Shown here piece after piece: positions 56,724-64,000 of a DNA stretch of 64,000 nt. Source of the DNA: Lederbergia sp. NSJ-179. GTDB taxonomy: Bacteria; Bacillota; Bacilli; Bacillales; Bacillaceae_C. The notes beneath the pieces are model-generated. The model worked only from the letters and a program-made list of their open reading frames with translations. It was not told where the DNA came from and did no database searches. The first letter of the stretch is position 1. Every line of letters begins with the position of its first letter. The stretch covers positions 1 through 64,000 of the forward strand of contig NZ_JALIFP010000016.1 of NCBI RefSeq assembly GCF_022867885.1, written 5' to 3'. The position numbers and the translations under genes are program-made.

Positions 56724-57137
56724 TTAATTATTTACAAAAGAGCGGACGAATAAAATGCCAGTAAAAACCGAAATAAGAATCCTTGCGAGAATGCTTTCCA
56801 TAATAAAAGATATCCAACTGTTCGTCTGAACTCCATACCAAGAGATCCAATTATGATAGGGGATAAAGACAAGAACAAGCAGAAGAACTGAAATAACCGC
56901 TGGGAACCAATTGAATGAAACCCTCCCGGTAATAATTAAAGAAATTTCCCGCCAGTTTAAGAAAATACCAAATAAAATACCATAAATAGTGATTTGCACA
57001 ACAACATTGTCAACAGAAATTGAATCTACAGTATTTTCTTGAAACTGTTGGAGTTTCCAAGAGAGATCAGTAAGGGTCAAGAAGAAAATAATCTCTAAAA
57101 GAACAGATATAGAAATAATCCACGCTTGTATTTTCAT
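56724..57137 (-). CDS. Four-segment membrane protein of unknown function
   Basis: The 137-residue protein has hydrophobic segments at about residues 6-24, 48-60, 77-95 and 113-130. It carries no motif I recognise. The ATG at 57137 follows AAGGAGG by four bases, so it is likely translated. It lies in the accessory gap between yqeW and rpsU, beside the IS1182 relic and on the same strand. Function unknown. Confidence 0.6.
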   Translation of the reverse strand: MKIQAWIISISVLLEIIFFLTLTDLSWKLQQFQENTVDSISVDNVVVQITIYGILFGIFLNWREISLIITGRVSFNWFPAVISVLLLVLVFIPYHNWISWYGVQTNSWISFIMESILARILISVFTGILFVRSFVNN

Positions 57138-57189
57138 AACTGCCTCCTTACTTTAAAAATCCATTTCGCAAAAATAAAATCTGAAAAAT

Positions 57190-57474
57190 TTGTTATATTC
57201 ATATACCTTACTCTATTTTAACATAAATTCATCTTTTGGGCAGGAAGATCATTTTATTACTCAAATGAAGAAAAATCGTTATTTGCACTATCAAAATAAG
57301 AAATTGAAGGTATGCGATTCATCTCTTAGAAGAAAGGGGAAAATCAATTTTCGAGCAGAAATCAAAGGAAAGACGTATGAGTTGAAGGTTTCCCATATCG
57401 CTGTCGAAATTCCTTCACTTAAAGGCGGGAAAATGATTCTAGTGAAGATGCATACCCTTTTAGAAATGCGTTGA
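57190..57474 (+). pseudogene. Probable transposase fragment
   Basis: The frame has no ribosome site. From about 57238 it reads as GQEDHFITQMKKNRYLHY and KGKTYELKVSHIAVEIPSL. The pattern of FITxxKKNR with a later KGKxYxLK is like the middle of DDE transposases of the IS4/ISH3 kind, and both ends are cut off. I am not sure of the family. The right end is abutted by a GC-rich repeat at 57475. Confidence 0.4.
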
Positions 57475-57600
57475 TTGGAGTGGCGGCTGGCGACTCCTGC
57501 GGGAATGAGCGTGCAGCTTGAGACCCTGCAGGAGCGAAGCGACGAAGCGGCTCAAGACACGCCCCGCGGAAAGCGTCCAGCCAAAACGGAAATCAACATC
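57475..57600. repeat. GC-rich structured Bacillus-type repeat
   Basis: This 110-120-base unit is far richer in G and C than its neighbours and is full of inverted pieces, such as ACTCCTGCGGG with CCCTGCAGGAG, GGCTGG with CCAGCC, and TTGAG with CTCAA. I recognise it as a type found scattered in Bacillaceae genomes. It is open in one frame by chance, which makes a spurious ORF. No second copy is in this window. Confidence 0.7.
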
Positions 57601-57761
57601 TTCATCCCATCACTAACCTTTATAAAAAATGTGCCTGACCGCACGTTAATTATATTGCATAAAATGTGTAAAAAAAATCAATCCAACGATTTCTTGTTTC
57701 GAAAATGTCTGGTTGATGAATCACATCTAATGAAAATCGGTAAACTTAAAATGAAAGATTG

Positions 57762-57790
57762 TTGACCATATATTCACCTTATTATATAAT
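57762..57790 (+). promoter_or_regulatory. Sigma-A promoter of rpsU-yqeY
   Basis: TTGACC (57762-57767), 17 bases, TATAAT (57785-57790). It lies about 65 bases before rpsU. Confidence 0.85.
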
Positions 57791-57855
57791 TGCATGGTAC
57801 ATGGGTTACCGTGTATGAACATGTGATTGTTATGTTCGGAGGGAGGGAAAGAGAA

Positions 57856-58029
57856 ATGTCAAAAACAGTTGTTCGTAAAAACGAATCGCTTGAAGATGCT
57901 CTTCGCCGCTTTAAACGTACAGTTTCTAAAACTGGTACTTTGCAAGAATATAGAAAGCGCGAATTTTATGAAAAACCAAGCGTGAGACGCAAGAAAAAGT
58001 CAGAAGCAGCAAGAAAACGGAAGTATTAA
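57856..58029 (+). CDS. rpsU: 30S ribosomal protein S21
   Basis: S21 is a small basic 30S protein. The 57-residue product begins [21 protein letters not shown] and ends [12 protein letters not shown], both typical. I chose the ATG at 57856, behind CGGAGGGAGGG. The longer frame upstream starts in the promoter region and has no support. It is followed by yqeY after 13 bases, the standard pairing. Confidence 0.97.
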   Translation: MSKTVVRKNESLEDALRRFKRTVSKTGTLQEYRKREFYEKPSVRRKKKSEAARKRKY

Positions 58030-58042
58030 AGAGGGTGCGATC

Positions 58043-58489
58043 ATGAGTCTTCATGACCAATTAAATGAAGATATGAAACAAGCGATGAAAAGCAAAGAAA
58101 AAGACAGACTCTCTGTCGTTCGAATGCTGAAAGCAGCTATTCAAAATGAAGCCATTAAGCTCGGCAAAAAACAATTGACCGAGGATGAAGAATTGACAGT
58201 TCTTTCTCGTGAAGTGAAACAACGCAAGGACTCCCTCCATGAATTTGAAAAAGCGGGTCGTGAGGATCTCGTAGCAAAAATTCAAAGCGAACTTGTTTTT
58301 GTACAAGAATACATGCCTGCCCAATTGAATGAAGAAGAATTGGAAGCGATTGTCGCCGCAGCTATTGCGGAAACCAAGGCCTCTTCTAAATCTGATATGG
58401 GAAAGGTGATGGGTGTACTGATGCCAAAGGTAAAAGGTAAAGCGGATGGTTCATTGGTTAGCAAACTTGTTCAAAAACATTTATCATAG
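58043..58489 (+). CDS. yqeY: GatB/YqeY domain protein YqeY
   Basis: The 148-residue protein is a stand-alone YqeY domain, related to the tRNA-binding tail of GatB. It has [32 protein letters not shown] near residue 6. [19 protein letters not shown] near 54, [16 protein letters not shown] near 88 and [23 protein letters not shown] near 118 complete the pattern. Its role is not known. It is cotranscribed with rpsU and ends at a terminator. Confidence 0.95.
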   Translation: MSLHDQLNEDMKQAMKSKEKDRLSVVRMLKAAIQNEAIKLGKKQLTEDEELTVLSREVKQRKDSLHEFEKAGREDLVAKIQSELVFVQEYMPAQLNEEELEAIVAAAIAETKASSKSDMGKVMGVLMPKVKGKADGSLVSKLVQKHLS

Positions 58490-58527
58490 TAAATGAAAAT
58501 GAGTTCTTACAATGATAGAACCCTAAG

Positions 58528-58561
58528 AAGCTGATAAGCAAATAGCTTGTCAGCTTTTTTT
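58528..58561 (+). terminator. Terminator after rpsU-yqeY
   Basis: AAGCTGA(T)AAGC and GCTTGTCAGCTT pair around AAATA and lead into eight T. Confidence 0.8.
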
Positions 58562-58677
58562 CACATCTCAATCGCGAATCGATTGAAACTTTTCTTAATC
58601 ACAAACGTATCTTTTTTGAATCCTTTTCTTTGTCTTATCCGTATAAATGATTATATACGTTTCGGAAAGGGGGAAGA

Positions 58678-59988
58678 ATGATGAGGAAAGTTTTGATTGC
58701 CATCTGTCTCTCTTTAGCAGCCATTCTTGCCATTGTACCTGTCTCCGCGGAAGGGAAAGAGGCTGATGTTTATGTCATCCCGATCAAAGAAGATGTTACA
58801 AAAGGCCTAACTAAATATCTTGACCGTGCAATCAATGAAGCGGAGGAAGCAAAGGCTGATGTGATTATTTTTGATATGAACACCCCGGGTGGTGCAGTGG
58901 ATGCGGCAATGGACATTGGCAGTCGGATTCTAAATACAGATAAAGATATAAAAACCGTGACATATATAGACTCACGGGCACTATCTGCAGGCTCGTATAT
59001 TGCCCTTCATACGGATGAAATTTATATGACACCCAATGCAACGATGGGTGCTTCCGCCATTATTAATCAAGATGGCAATACGGCTGGAAAAAAAGCGGAG
59101 AGTATGTGGATTGCTGCAATGGAAGGCGCTGCCAAGCAAAAAGGAAGAGATCCTGAAATTGCGAAAGCGATGGCGATCGGAGATGTCTCACTTCCAAAAT
59201 TAAAAAAAGAAGGAGATCTGTTAACCTTAGATGCTGATAATGCCTTAAAAGTAGGTTATTCAAAGGGCACAATCAAAAATATGGATGAGCTTTTAGCGAC
59301 ATTAGGATATGAAGGATCAGATTATCAAACCGTTTCAAGTACTTTTGCGGAGTCATTAGCAAAGTTGGTTACGAATCCGGTAGTTGTCCCCATTCTATTA
59401 TCTGTTGCTAGTTTAGGTCTTGTAGTGGAGCTTTATACGCCAGGATTTGGCGTAGCAGGTGGAATGGGATTGACGGCATTGCTACTTTTCTTTTATGGTC
59501 ATTACATTGCCGGTTTGGCAGGTTATGAATCGATGATCCTTTTTGTTCTTGGTCTCATTTTGATTGTAGCAGAGTTTTTTCTCCCGGGAGGAATTGCCGG
59601 ACTTTTGGGAGCGGTAGCGATTATCGGCAGTATTATTATGGCAGGGCAGAATACTGCTTATATGGCGATTTCTGTGATTATCGCACTATTTCTTGCCGTG
59701 GTGGCCATCATTATAATGATAAAGGTGTTTGGTAAACGAATGAAATTTTTCAAAAAACTCATTTTAACAGATTCTACCAATACAGAGAGCGGTTATGTAT
59801 CCAATGTCAATCGGCTTGATCTAATTGGTCGAGAAGGAATTGCGTTAACTGATTTAAGGCCATCCGGTACAGTCGTGGTGGACGATGAGCGGCTAGATGT
59901 TGTAGCTGAAAGTAGTTATATTGAAGCAAAAACAAAGGTGAAAATTATTAAAGCAGAAGGTTCAAGAATTGTCGTTCGCAAAATATAG
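58678..59988 (+). CDS. NfeD family membrane serine protease-like protein (YqeZ)
   Basis: The 436-residue protein has a signal peptide, then a ClpP-like serine protease domain with FDMNTPGGAVDAAMD near residue 66 and DSRALSAGSYIALHTDEIYMTPNATMGAS near 100. Four or five membrane segments follow, then an OB-fold NfeD tail (residues 370-436). In related 1510-N proteases a Ser-Lys pair is catalytic. The serine in LSAGSY is present, but I did not place the lysine with confidence. It precedes floA, and NfeD proteins are known partners of flotillins in membrane microdomains. The ATG follows GAAAGGGGGAAG. Confidence 0.93.
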   Translation: MMRKVLIAICLSLAAILAIVPVSAEGKEADVYVIPIKEDVTKGLTKYLDRAINEAEEAKADVIIFDMNTPGGAVDAAMDIGSRILNTDKDIKTVTYIDSRALSAGSYIALHTDEIYMTPNATMGASAIINQDGNTAGKKAESMWIAAMEGAAKQKGRDPEIAKAMAIGDVSLPKLKKEGDLLTLDADNALKVGYSKGTIKNMDELLATLGYEGSDYQTVSSTFAESLAKLVTNPVVVPILLSVASLGLVVELYTPGFGVAGGMGLTALLLFFYGHYIAGLAGYESMILFVLGLILIVAEFFLPGGIAGLLGAVAIIGSIIMAGQNTAYMAISVIIALFLAVVAIIIMIKVFGKRMKFFKKLILTDSTNTESGYVSNVNRLDLIGREGIALTDLRPSGTVVVDDERLDVVAESSYIEAKTKVKIIKAEGSRIVVRKI

Positions 59989-60011
59989 AATGAAACAGAG
60001 GAGGAAATCAT

Positions 60012-61004
60012 ATGAGTCCTGATATAATTTTATTATTGGTCGCCATTGCCATTGGTATTATTGTTCTATTAGTATTATTTACTTTTGTACCGATTGGACT
60101 GTGGATCTCGGCCTTAGCAGCCGGAGTGAAAATTGGGATTGTCACTTTAATTGGAATGAGATTACGACGTGTCATTCCTGGCAGGGTGGTCAACCCTTTA
60201 ATTAAAGCACATAAAGCGGGTCTGCAAGTCACAACGAATCAATTAGAAAGTCATTATTTGGCAGGCGGTAATGTAGATCGGGTCGTAAATGCCTTGATTG
60301 CAGCACAACGTGCGAATATTGAACTAACATTTGAACGTGCAGCTGCGATTGATCTTGCCGGACGAAATGTATTAGAAGCCGTACAAATGAGTGTGAATCC
60401 GAAAGTGATTGAAACACCTTTTATCGCCGGTGTAGCAATGGACGGGATAGAAGTAAAAGCAAAAGCGCGTATTACGGTTCGTGCGAATATTGACCGCCTT
60501 GTCGGTGGTGCTGGGGAAGATACGGTAATCGCCCGTGTCGGTGAAGGGGTTGTATCCACGATTGGTTCCAGTAATAACCATAAAAAAGTTTTGGAAAATC
60601 CTGATATGATTTCTAAAACAGTTTTAACAAAAGGGTTAGACTCTGGAACAGCCTTTGAGATTCTTTCGATTGATATTGCTGATGTGGATATCGGTAAAAA
60701 CATTGGTGCTCACTTGCAAACAGACCAAGCGGAAGCAGATAAGAAGATTGCCCAAGCGAAGGCAGAGGAAAGAAGAGCAATGGCGGTAGCCAACGAGCAA
60801 GAGATGAAAGCCCGAGTCGAGGAAATGAGGGCAAAAGTTGTCGAAGCAGAGGCAGAAGTACCATTAGCGATGTCAGAAGCTTTGAAATCAGGAAAACTGG
60901 GTGTGATGGATTATTATTCCCTTAAGAATATTGATGCCGATACAGATATGAGAGATTCGATTGGAAGAATGTCTAATCCAAAGAATGACCATAAGGATCA
61001 GTAA
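60012..61004 (+). CDS. floA: Flotillin-like protein FloA (YqfA)
   Basis: FloA is a membrane scaffold that forms functional microdomains and affects cell wall synthesis, secretion and signalling. The 330-residue protein has a hydrophobic hairpin at residues 8-50 and a PHB/SPFH domain in the middle ([34 protein letters not shown] near 134). A coiled-coil tail rich in Ala and Glu follows ([43 protein letters not shown]). The ATG at 60012 follows AGAGGAGGAAATCAT. It forms an operon with the upstream nfeD gene. Confidence 0.95.
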   Translation: MSPDIILLLVAIAIGIIVLLVLFTFVPIGLWISALAAGVKIGIVTLIGMRLRRVIPGRVVNPLIKAHKAGLQVTTNQLESHYLAGGNVDRVVNALIAAQRANIELTFERAAAIDLAGRNVLEAVQMSVNPKVIETPFIAGVAMDGIEVKAKARITVRANIDRLVGGAGEDTVIARVGEGVVSTIGSSNNHKKVLENPDMISKTVLTKGLDSGTAFEILSIDIADVDIGKNIGAHLQTDQAEADKKIAQAKAEERRAMAVANEQEMKARVEEMRAKVVEAEAEVPLAMSEALKSGKLGVMDYYSLKNIDADTDMRDSIGRMSNPKNDHKDQ

Positions 61005-61031
61005 GATCCCTAACGAAAGGGGGGAACTCCT

Positions 61032-61475
61032 GTGGAACAATTTATACTCTTTATTATTATAGCGCTTGTGGGTTTATTCTTTAATCGAGGTAAGCTAAAA
61101 AACCAACAACAGCAGCAGGAGCACCCAAGACCTGTTCAACGTCCTGTTCAAATGAATGAAGAAGCACACGAAAAACCTGCCTCTTTTGAACAAATGACAC
61201 AGGCAAAAAGTTTAAAAGAAGCGGCCGATCAATTGAAAAATCAGCCAGATATTTATAAACAAAAAGAAGAAATGGAAGTAAAACTGAAGGAGTTATATAG
61301 AAACGAAGAACTACATCGAAAAAAGGCAAAAACCATTCAGACAAAAACGAATGCTCATAAAGAGCGATTACCAGAATTTCAGGTAAAGAAAGAAAATATT
61401 TTAAATGGAATGATTATGTCTGAAGTTCTGGGACCACCAAGAGCAAAAAAACCTTATCAACGAAGGAAAATATAA
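61032..61475 (+). CDS. YqfB-like membrane-anchored protein
   Basis: The 147-residue protein has a short N-terminal membrane segment (FILFIIIALVGLFF, residues 4-17), a Gln-rich linker (residues 24-31), and a charged coiled-coil region rich in Lys and Glu (residues 60-110). The tail is basic (PRAKKPYQRRKI). The start is a GTG behind AAAGGGGGGAACTCCT. It lies after floA, in the place of B. subtilis yqfB. I cannot confirm homology beyond position and general form. It could be part of the flotillin operon. Function unknown. Confidence 0.6.
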   Translation: MEQFILFIIIALVGLFFNRGKLKNQQQQQEHPRPVQRPVQMNEEAHEKPASFEQMTQAKSLKEAADQLKNQPDIYKQKEEMEVKLKELYRNEELHRKKAKTIQTKTNAHKERLPEFQVKKENILNGMIMSEVLGPPRAKKPYQRRKI

Positions 61476-61579
61476 GACTCCCATTAACTTGTGATTTGTT
61501 TTCTCACCTATTCAATCAAAAACCAGTGATGAAACCCTCTTTTTACTCATACACATGAGTGGAAAGGGGGTTCTTTATT

Positions 61580-61864
61580 GTGAGTAAAAAATGGTCAAAG
61601 AAAGTTAGAAATTGGATGACATCCAAAATGGAACTTCCCGCAGATATTATGATGGATCTTCCAAGAGTGACGATGGTGGGAAATCTACATATTTACATTG
61701 AAAACCATAAAGGCCTTCTTGTTTTTAAAGATAATGAATTGCGTTTACTCCTTAAACAGGGGCAATTATTGATAAAGGGAAAATCATTTGTGCTTAAAAC
61801 CATTCTTCCAGAAGAAATTCTGCTTGAGGGTCATATAGAGGAAGTTCATTATTTGAATGAATAG
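61580..61864 (+). CDS. yqfC: Sporulation protein YqfC
   Basis: The 94-residue protein matches the YqfC/YabP family of sporulation proteins, made in the mother cell under sigma-E in B. subtilis. The conserved core is LPADIMMDLPRVTMVGNLHIYIENHKG near residue 21 and ILPEEILLEGHIEEV near the end. I chose the GTG at 61580, nine bases after AAAGGGGG. Upstream in-frame codons precede that site. The gene ends twelve bases before yqfD, and the pair is conserved in spore formers. Confidence 0.93.
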   Translation: MSKKWSKKVRNWMTSKMELPADIMMDLPRVTMVGNLHIYIENHKGLLVFKDNELRLLLKQGQLLIKGKSFVLKTILPEEILLEGHIEEVHYLNE

Positions 61865-61876
61865 GGAGTGGCATGG

Positions 61877-63064
61877 TTGAAAAATCAGTGGATCACATTT
61901 TTGACTGGCAGAGTATTAGTAAAGGCAACAGGACAAGGAATGGAACGTTTATTAAATCGTCTTGCTCGTTCTGGAATAAGTATTTGGAATGTGAAAAGGG
62001 ATCACCAAGGAACCGTGTTTTTTTATATCACCTGGCCTGATTTGCAAAAATTACGACATGTTGCAAGGAAAGCGGATTGTTCACTATATTTTATCCGGGG
62101 AGAAGGAATGCCATTCCTGTGGAAGAGAACACTAAAAAATAGTGGTTTTCTTATCGGTATTTTGTTGTTTTTTGCCTTAATTTTATTTTTATCTAATATC
62201 ACTTGGGGAATCCAGATTAAAGGAGCAGACCCGGAAACAGAACATAAGATTAGGAAGGAATTAACCGATTTAGGGATTGTGACAGGATCGATGCATTTAT
62301 TTGCAGAAAAACCAGATATCATTCAAAAAAAGCTGACAGAAAAAATTGATAATATTACGTGGGTTGGTGTTGAATTAAAAGGGACAACTTATCACTTTCA
62401 AGTGGTTCAGAAAACGGAACCAGAAGGAACAGAGCAAGCAAGCCCACGCCACTTAGTGGCCAATAAAAAAGCTGTCATTGCAAGGATGTTTGTTGAAAAG
62501 GGAAAAGCGCTTGTAAAAAGAGATCAATTTGTAGAAAAGGGACAAATTCTTGTTTCCGGAGAAATTGGACAAGAAGAAAAACCATTGCGAGTCATTGCAA
62601 AAGGAGAGGTATGGGGATATACATGGTATAATACCAAGGTTACATTTCCACTTGATACGCCTCTGCAGGTTTTAAATGGGAAAGAAATGAGGAAATATTC
62701 ATTGAAAATGGGCAAGCTTCATCTACCCATTTGGGGGTTTAGCAAGATCCCGTTTTCAAAGTATGAAACCGAAGTGGAAAATAGGGATCTCTTTTTTCTA
62801 GGTAAGAAACTTCCTATTCAATATTCCAAAAAAACGATTCGAGAAAAAGAAGAAATACAGCGCAATCTAAACGAAAAGGAAGCATTGGAAGCAGCCAAAG
62901 AATTAGCAAGAAGAGATGTGAAAATGAAGATTCCCCCTGATGCACAGATCGATAAGGAAATAATTTTGCAAGACAAAGTAGAGCATGGTAAAGTTACATT
63001 ATCAATTAATTTTCAGGTGATTGAAAATATCGCCATCGAAAAACCGATCATTCAAGGAGACTAA
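61877..63064 (+). CDS. yqfD: Sporulation protein YqfD
   Basis: The 395-residue protein has a cytosolic N-terminus (KNQWITFLTGRVLVKATGQGMERLLNRLARSGI). One membrane segment follows at about residues 89-107 (SGFLIGILLFFALILFLSN), and a large soluble part contains EHKIRKELTDLGI and NITWVGVELKGTTYHFQVVQK. It is the YqfD family found only in spore formers and expressed under sigma-E in B. subtilis. I chose the TTG at 61877, eight bases after AGGGAG. It is coupled to yqfC and precedes phoH. Confidence 0.94.
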   Translation: MKNQWITFLTGRVLVKATGQGMERLLNRLARSGISIWNVKRDHQGTVFFYITWPDLQKLRHVARKADCSLYFIRGEGMPFLWKRTLKNSGFLIGILLFFALILFLSNITWGIQIKGADPETEHKIRKELTDLGIVTGSMHLFAEKPDIIQKKLTEKIDNITWVGVELKGTTYHFQVVQKTEPEGTEQASPRHLVANKKAVIARMFVEKGKALVKRDQFVEKGQILVSGEIGQEEKPLRVIAKGEVWGYTWYNTKVTFPLDTPLQVLNGKEMRKYSLKMGKLHLPIWGFSKIPFSKYETEVENRDLFFLGKKLPIQYSKKTIREKEEIQRNLNEKEALEAAKELARRDVKMKIPPDAQIDKEIILQDKVEHGKVTLSINFQVIENIAIEKPIIQGD

Positions 63065-63067
63065 CGA

Positions 63068-64000
63068 ATGTCTGAAGAAACTACAACAGCAAAGATTAAC
63101 CTAGAAAATGCAGAAGAAGCATATGTTTTATTAGGAAATGCTGATAACCATATTCGATTACTTGAGGAACAATGGGATGTTTCCATTGTGACTCGCGGGG
63201 AAACGATGACGATTTCAGGAGACCCAACAAATACCGAAAAGATTGCACAAATCATTAAACAGTTACTTAAAGTGATTAGGAAAGGAATCCGAGTAAGTGA
63301 AAGAGATGTAGCGTATGCTTCCAAAATGGCAAAGGCAGGGAAAATTGAATACTTTGCAGAGCTGTTTGAGGAAGAGATTACCCGAAACACAAAGGGGAAG
63401 GCTATTCGTGTAAAGACTTTAGGTCAGCGTCATTATATCGATGCCATTCGTAAATATGATCTCGTATTTGGCATTGGGCCGGCGGGAACGGGAAAAACCT
63501 ATTTGGCTGTTGTGATGGCTGTAAACGCTCTGAAAAAGAACCAAGTGAATAAAATCATTTTGACGCGTCCAGCTATAGAGGCAGGAGAAAGTCTTGGCTT
63601 TTTGCCGGGCGATTTAAAAGAAAAGGTGGATCCCTATCTGCGTCCTTTATATGATGCTCTGAATGATGTATTAGGGGTAGAGCATACACAACGTCTAATA
63701 GATCGAGGAACGATTGAAATAGCGCCTCTTGCTTATATGCGAGGCAGGACATTAGATGATGCCTTCGTTATACTAGATGAGGCGCAGAATACCACTCAGG
63801 CGCAAATGAAAATGTTTCTGACGAGACTCGGGTTTGAGTCTAAAATGGTCATTACCGGAGATTCAAGCCAAGTGGATTTACCAAAGGGAGTAACTTCCGG
63901 ATTAATGGCAGCCGAGCTTATTTTAAAAGATGTAAAGGGAATCTCGATCATCCACTTGAATCAAAGTGATGTTGTACGTCATCCACTTGTTTCTCGAATC
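63068..64000 (+). CDS. phoH: PhoH family protein, cut by the window end
   Basis: The frame opens with ATG at 63068, behind AAGGAGACTAACG, and runs through the last base without a stop. The first 311 residues are present. It starts MSEETTTAKINLENAEEAYVLLG. The P-loop GIGPAGTGKT lies at residues 135-144, and FVILDEAQNTT holds the Walker B. LTRPAIEAGESLGFLPGDLKEKVDPYLRPLYDAL and ITGDSSQVDLP are hallmarks of the PhoH ATPase family. It is thought to bind RNA, but its function is not settled. Only a short C-terminal piece is missing. The yqfC-yqfD-phoH order matches B. subtilis. Confidence 0.96.
   Translation, partial: MSEETTTAKINLENAEEAYVLLGNADNHIRLLEEQWDVSIVTRGETMTISGDPTNTEKIAQIIKQLLKVIRKGIRVSERDVAYASKMAKAGKIEYFAELFEEEITRNTKGKAIRVKTLGQRHYIDAIRKYDLVFGIGPAGTGKTYLAVVMAVNALKKNQVNKIILTRPAIEAGESLGFLPGDLKEKVDPYLRPLYDALNDVLGVEHTQRLIDRGTIEIAPLAYMRGRTLDDAFVILDEAQNTTQAQMKMFLTRLGFESKMVITGDSSQVDLPKGVTSGLMAAELILKDVKGISIIHLNQSDVVRHPLVSRI

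Noticed and set aside
57475-57765. 96-residue frame after the transposase fragment
   Set aside because: It is the GC-rich repeat read in an open frame, joined to AT-rich spacer.

Overview
This window is a stretch of the chromosome of a low-GC, endospore-forming member of the Bacillaceae. The evidence is gene content and order. Sporulation and germination genes (sigK, gpr, sda, yqfC, yqfD), the comE competence locus, the CIRCE-controlled hrcA-grpE-dnaK-dnaJ locus and AGGAGG ribosome binding sites all follow the Bacillus subtilis arrangement. Many genes start with TTG or GTG. No rRNA, tRNA, CRISPR, prophage or plasmid replication gene was seen. Species cannot be fixed from the sequence alone.

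Layout. 1-986: non-coding DNA and a decayed ABC-transporter ATPase gene. 987-9865: the rarA / cymR-iscS-mnmA / TPR / recD2 / PRC-barrel block, for replication repair, cysteine regulation and tRNA thiolation. 9837-18170: zinc ribbon protein, AI-2E family permease, T-box-controlled alaS, ireB-ruvX-yrzB, mltG, trmR and greA. 18171-22953: a sensor kinase gene with an in-frame stop, pbpI, yrrS and mtnN. 22958-27164: uninterrupted sigK, pepF, and divergent pssA and psd. 27422-32981: sda with DnaA boxes, then a tight run yqeG-yqeH-aroE-yhbY-nadD-yqeK-rsfS-yqeM for ribosome assembly, shikimate and NAD synthesis. 33166-37790: comER opposite comEA-comEB-comEC. 37947-44767: yqzM, holA, rpsT, gpr, yqxA, lepA and hemW. 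44834-52944: the heat-shock operon followed by prmA, rsmE and mtaB. 53042-54631: deoC and a Na/Pi symporter gene. 54632-57855: an accessory gap with two secreted proteins, a deleted IS1182-type element, a membrane protein and debris. 57856-64000: rpsU-yqeY, nfeD-floA, yqfB-yqfC-yqfD and the start of phoH.

The window is mostly conserved core genome. The less usual signals lie between core genes. They are a family of short interspersed repeats ending in a GCGCTTGCGCTTTT-type tail, with one copy inside the heat-shock operon between hrcA and grpE; a MITE-like element with inverted ends before comEB; a deletion derivative of an IS1182-type transposon; two secreted proteins of unknown family; and several absences relative to B. 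subtilis order (trhP1-trhP2-udk after trmR, spoIIP after gpr, yrrT before mtnN, no skin element in sigK). I found no convincing new multi-gene defence or biosynthetic system. The best candidates for undescribed biology are the secreted pair at 55336-56211, the YczE-type permease translationally coupled to cymR, and the DnaA-box-rich sda promoter region.
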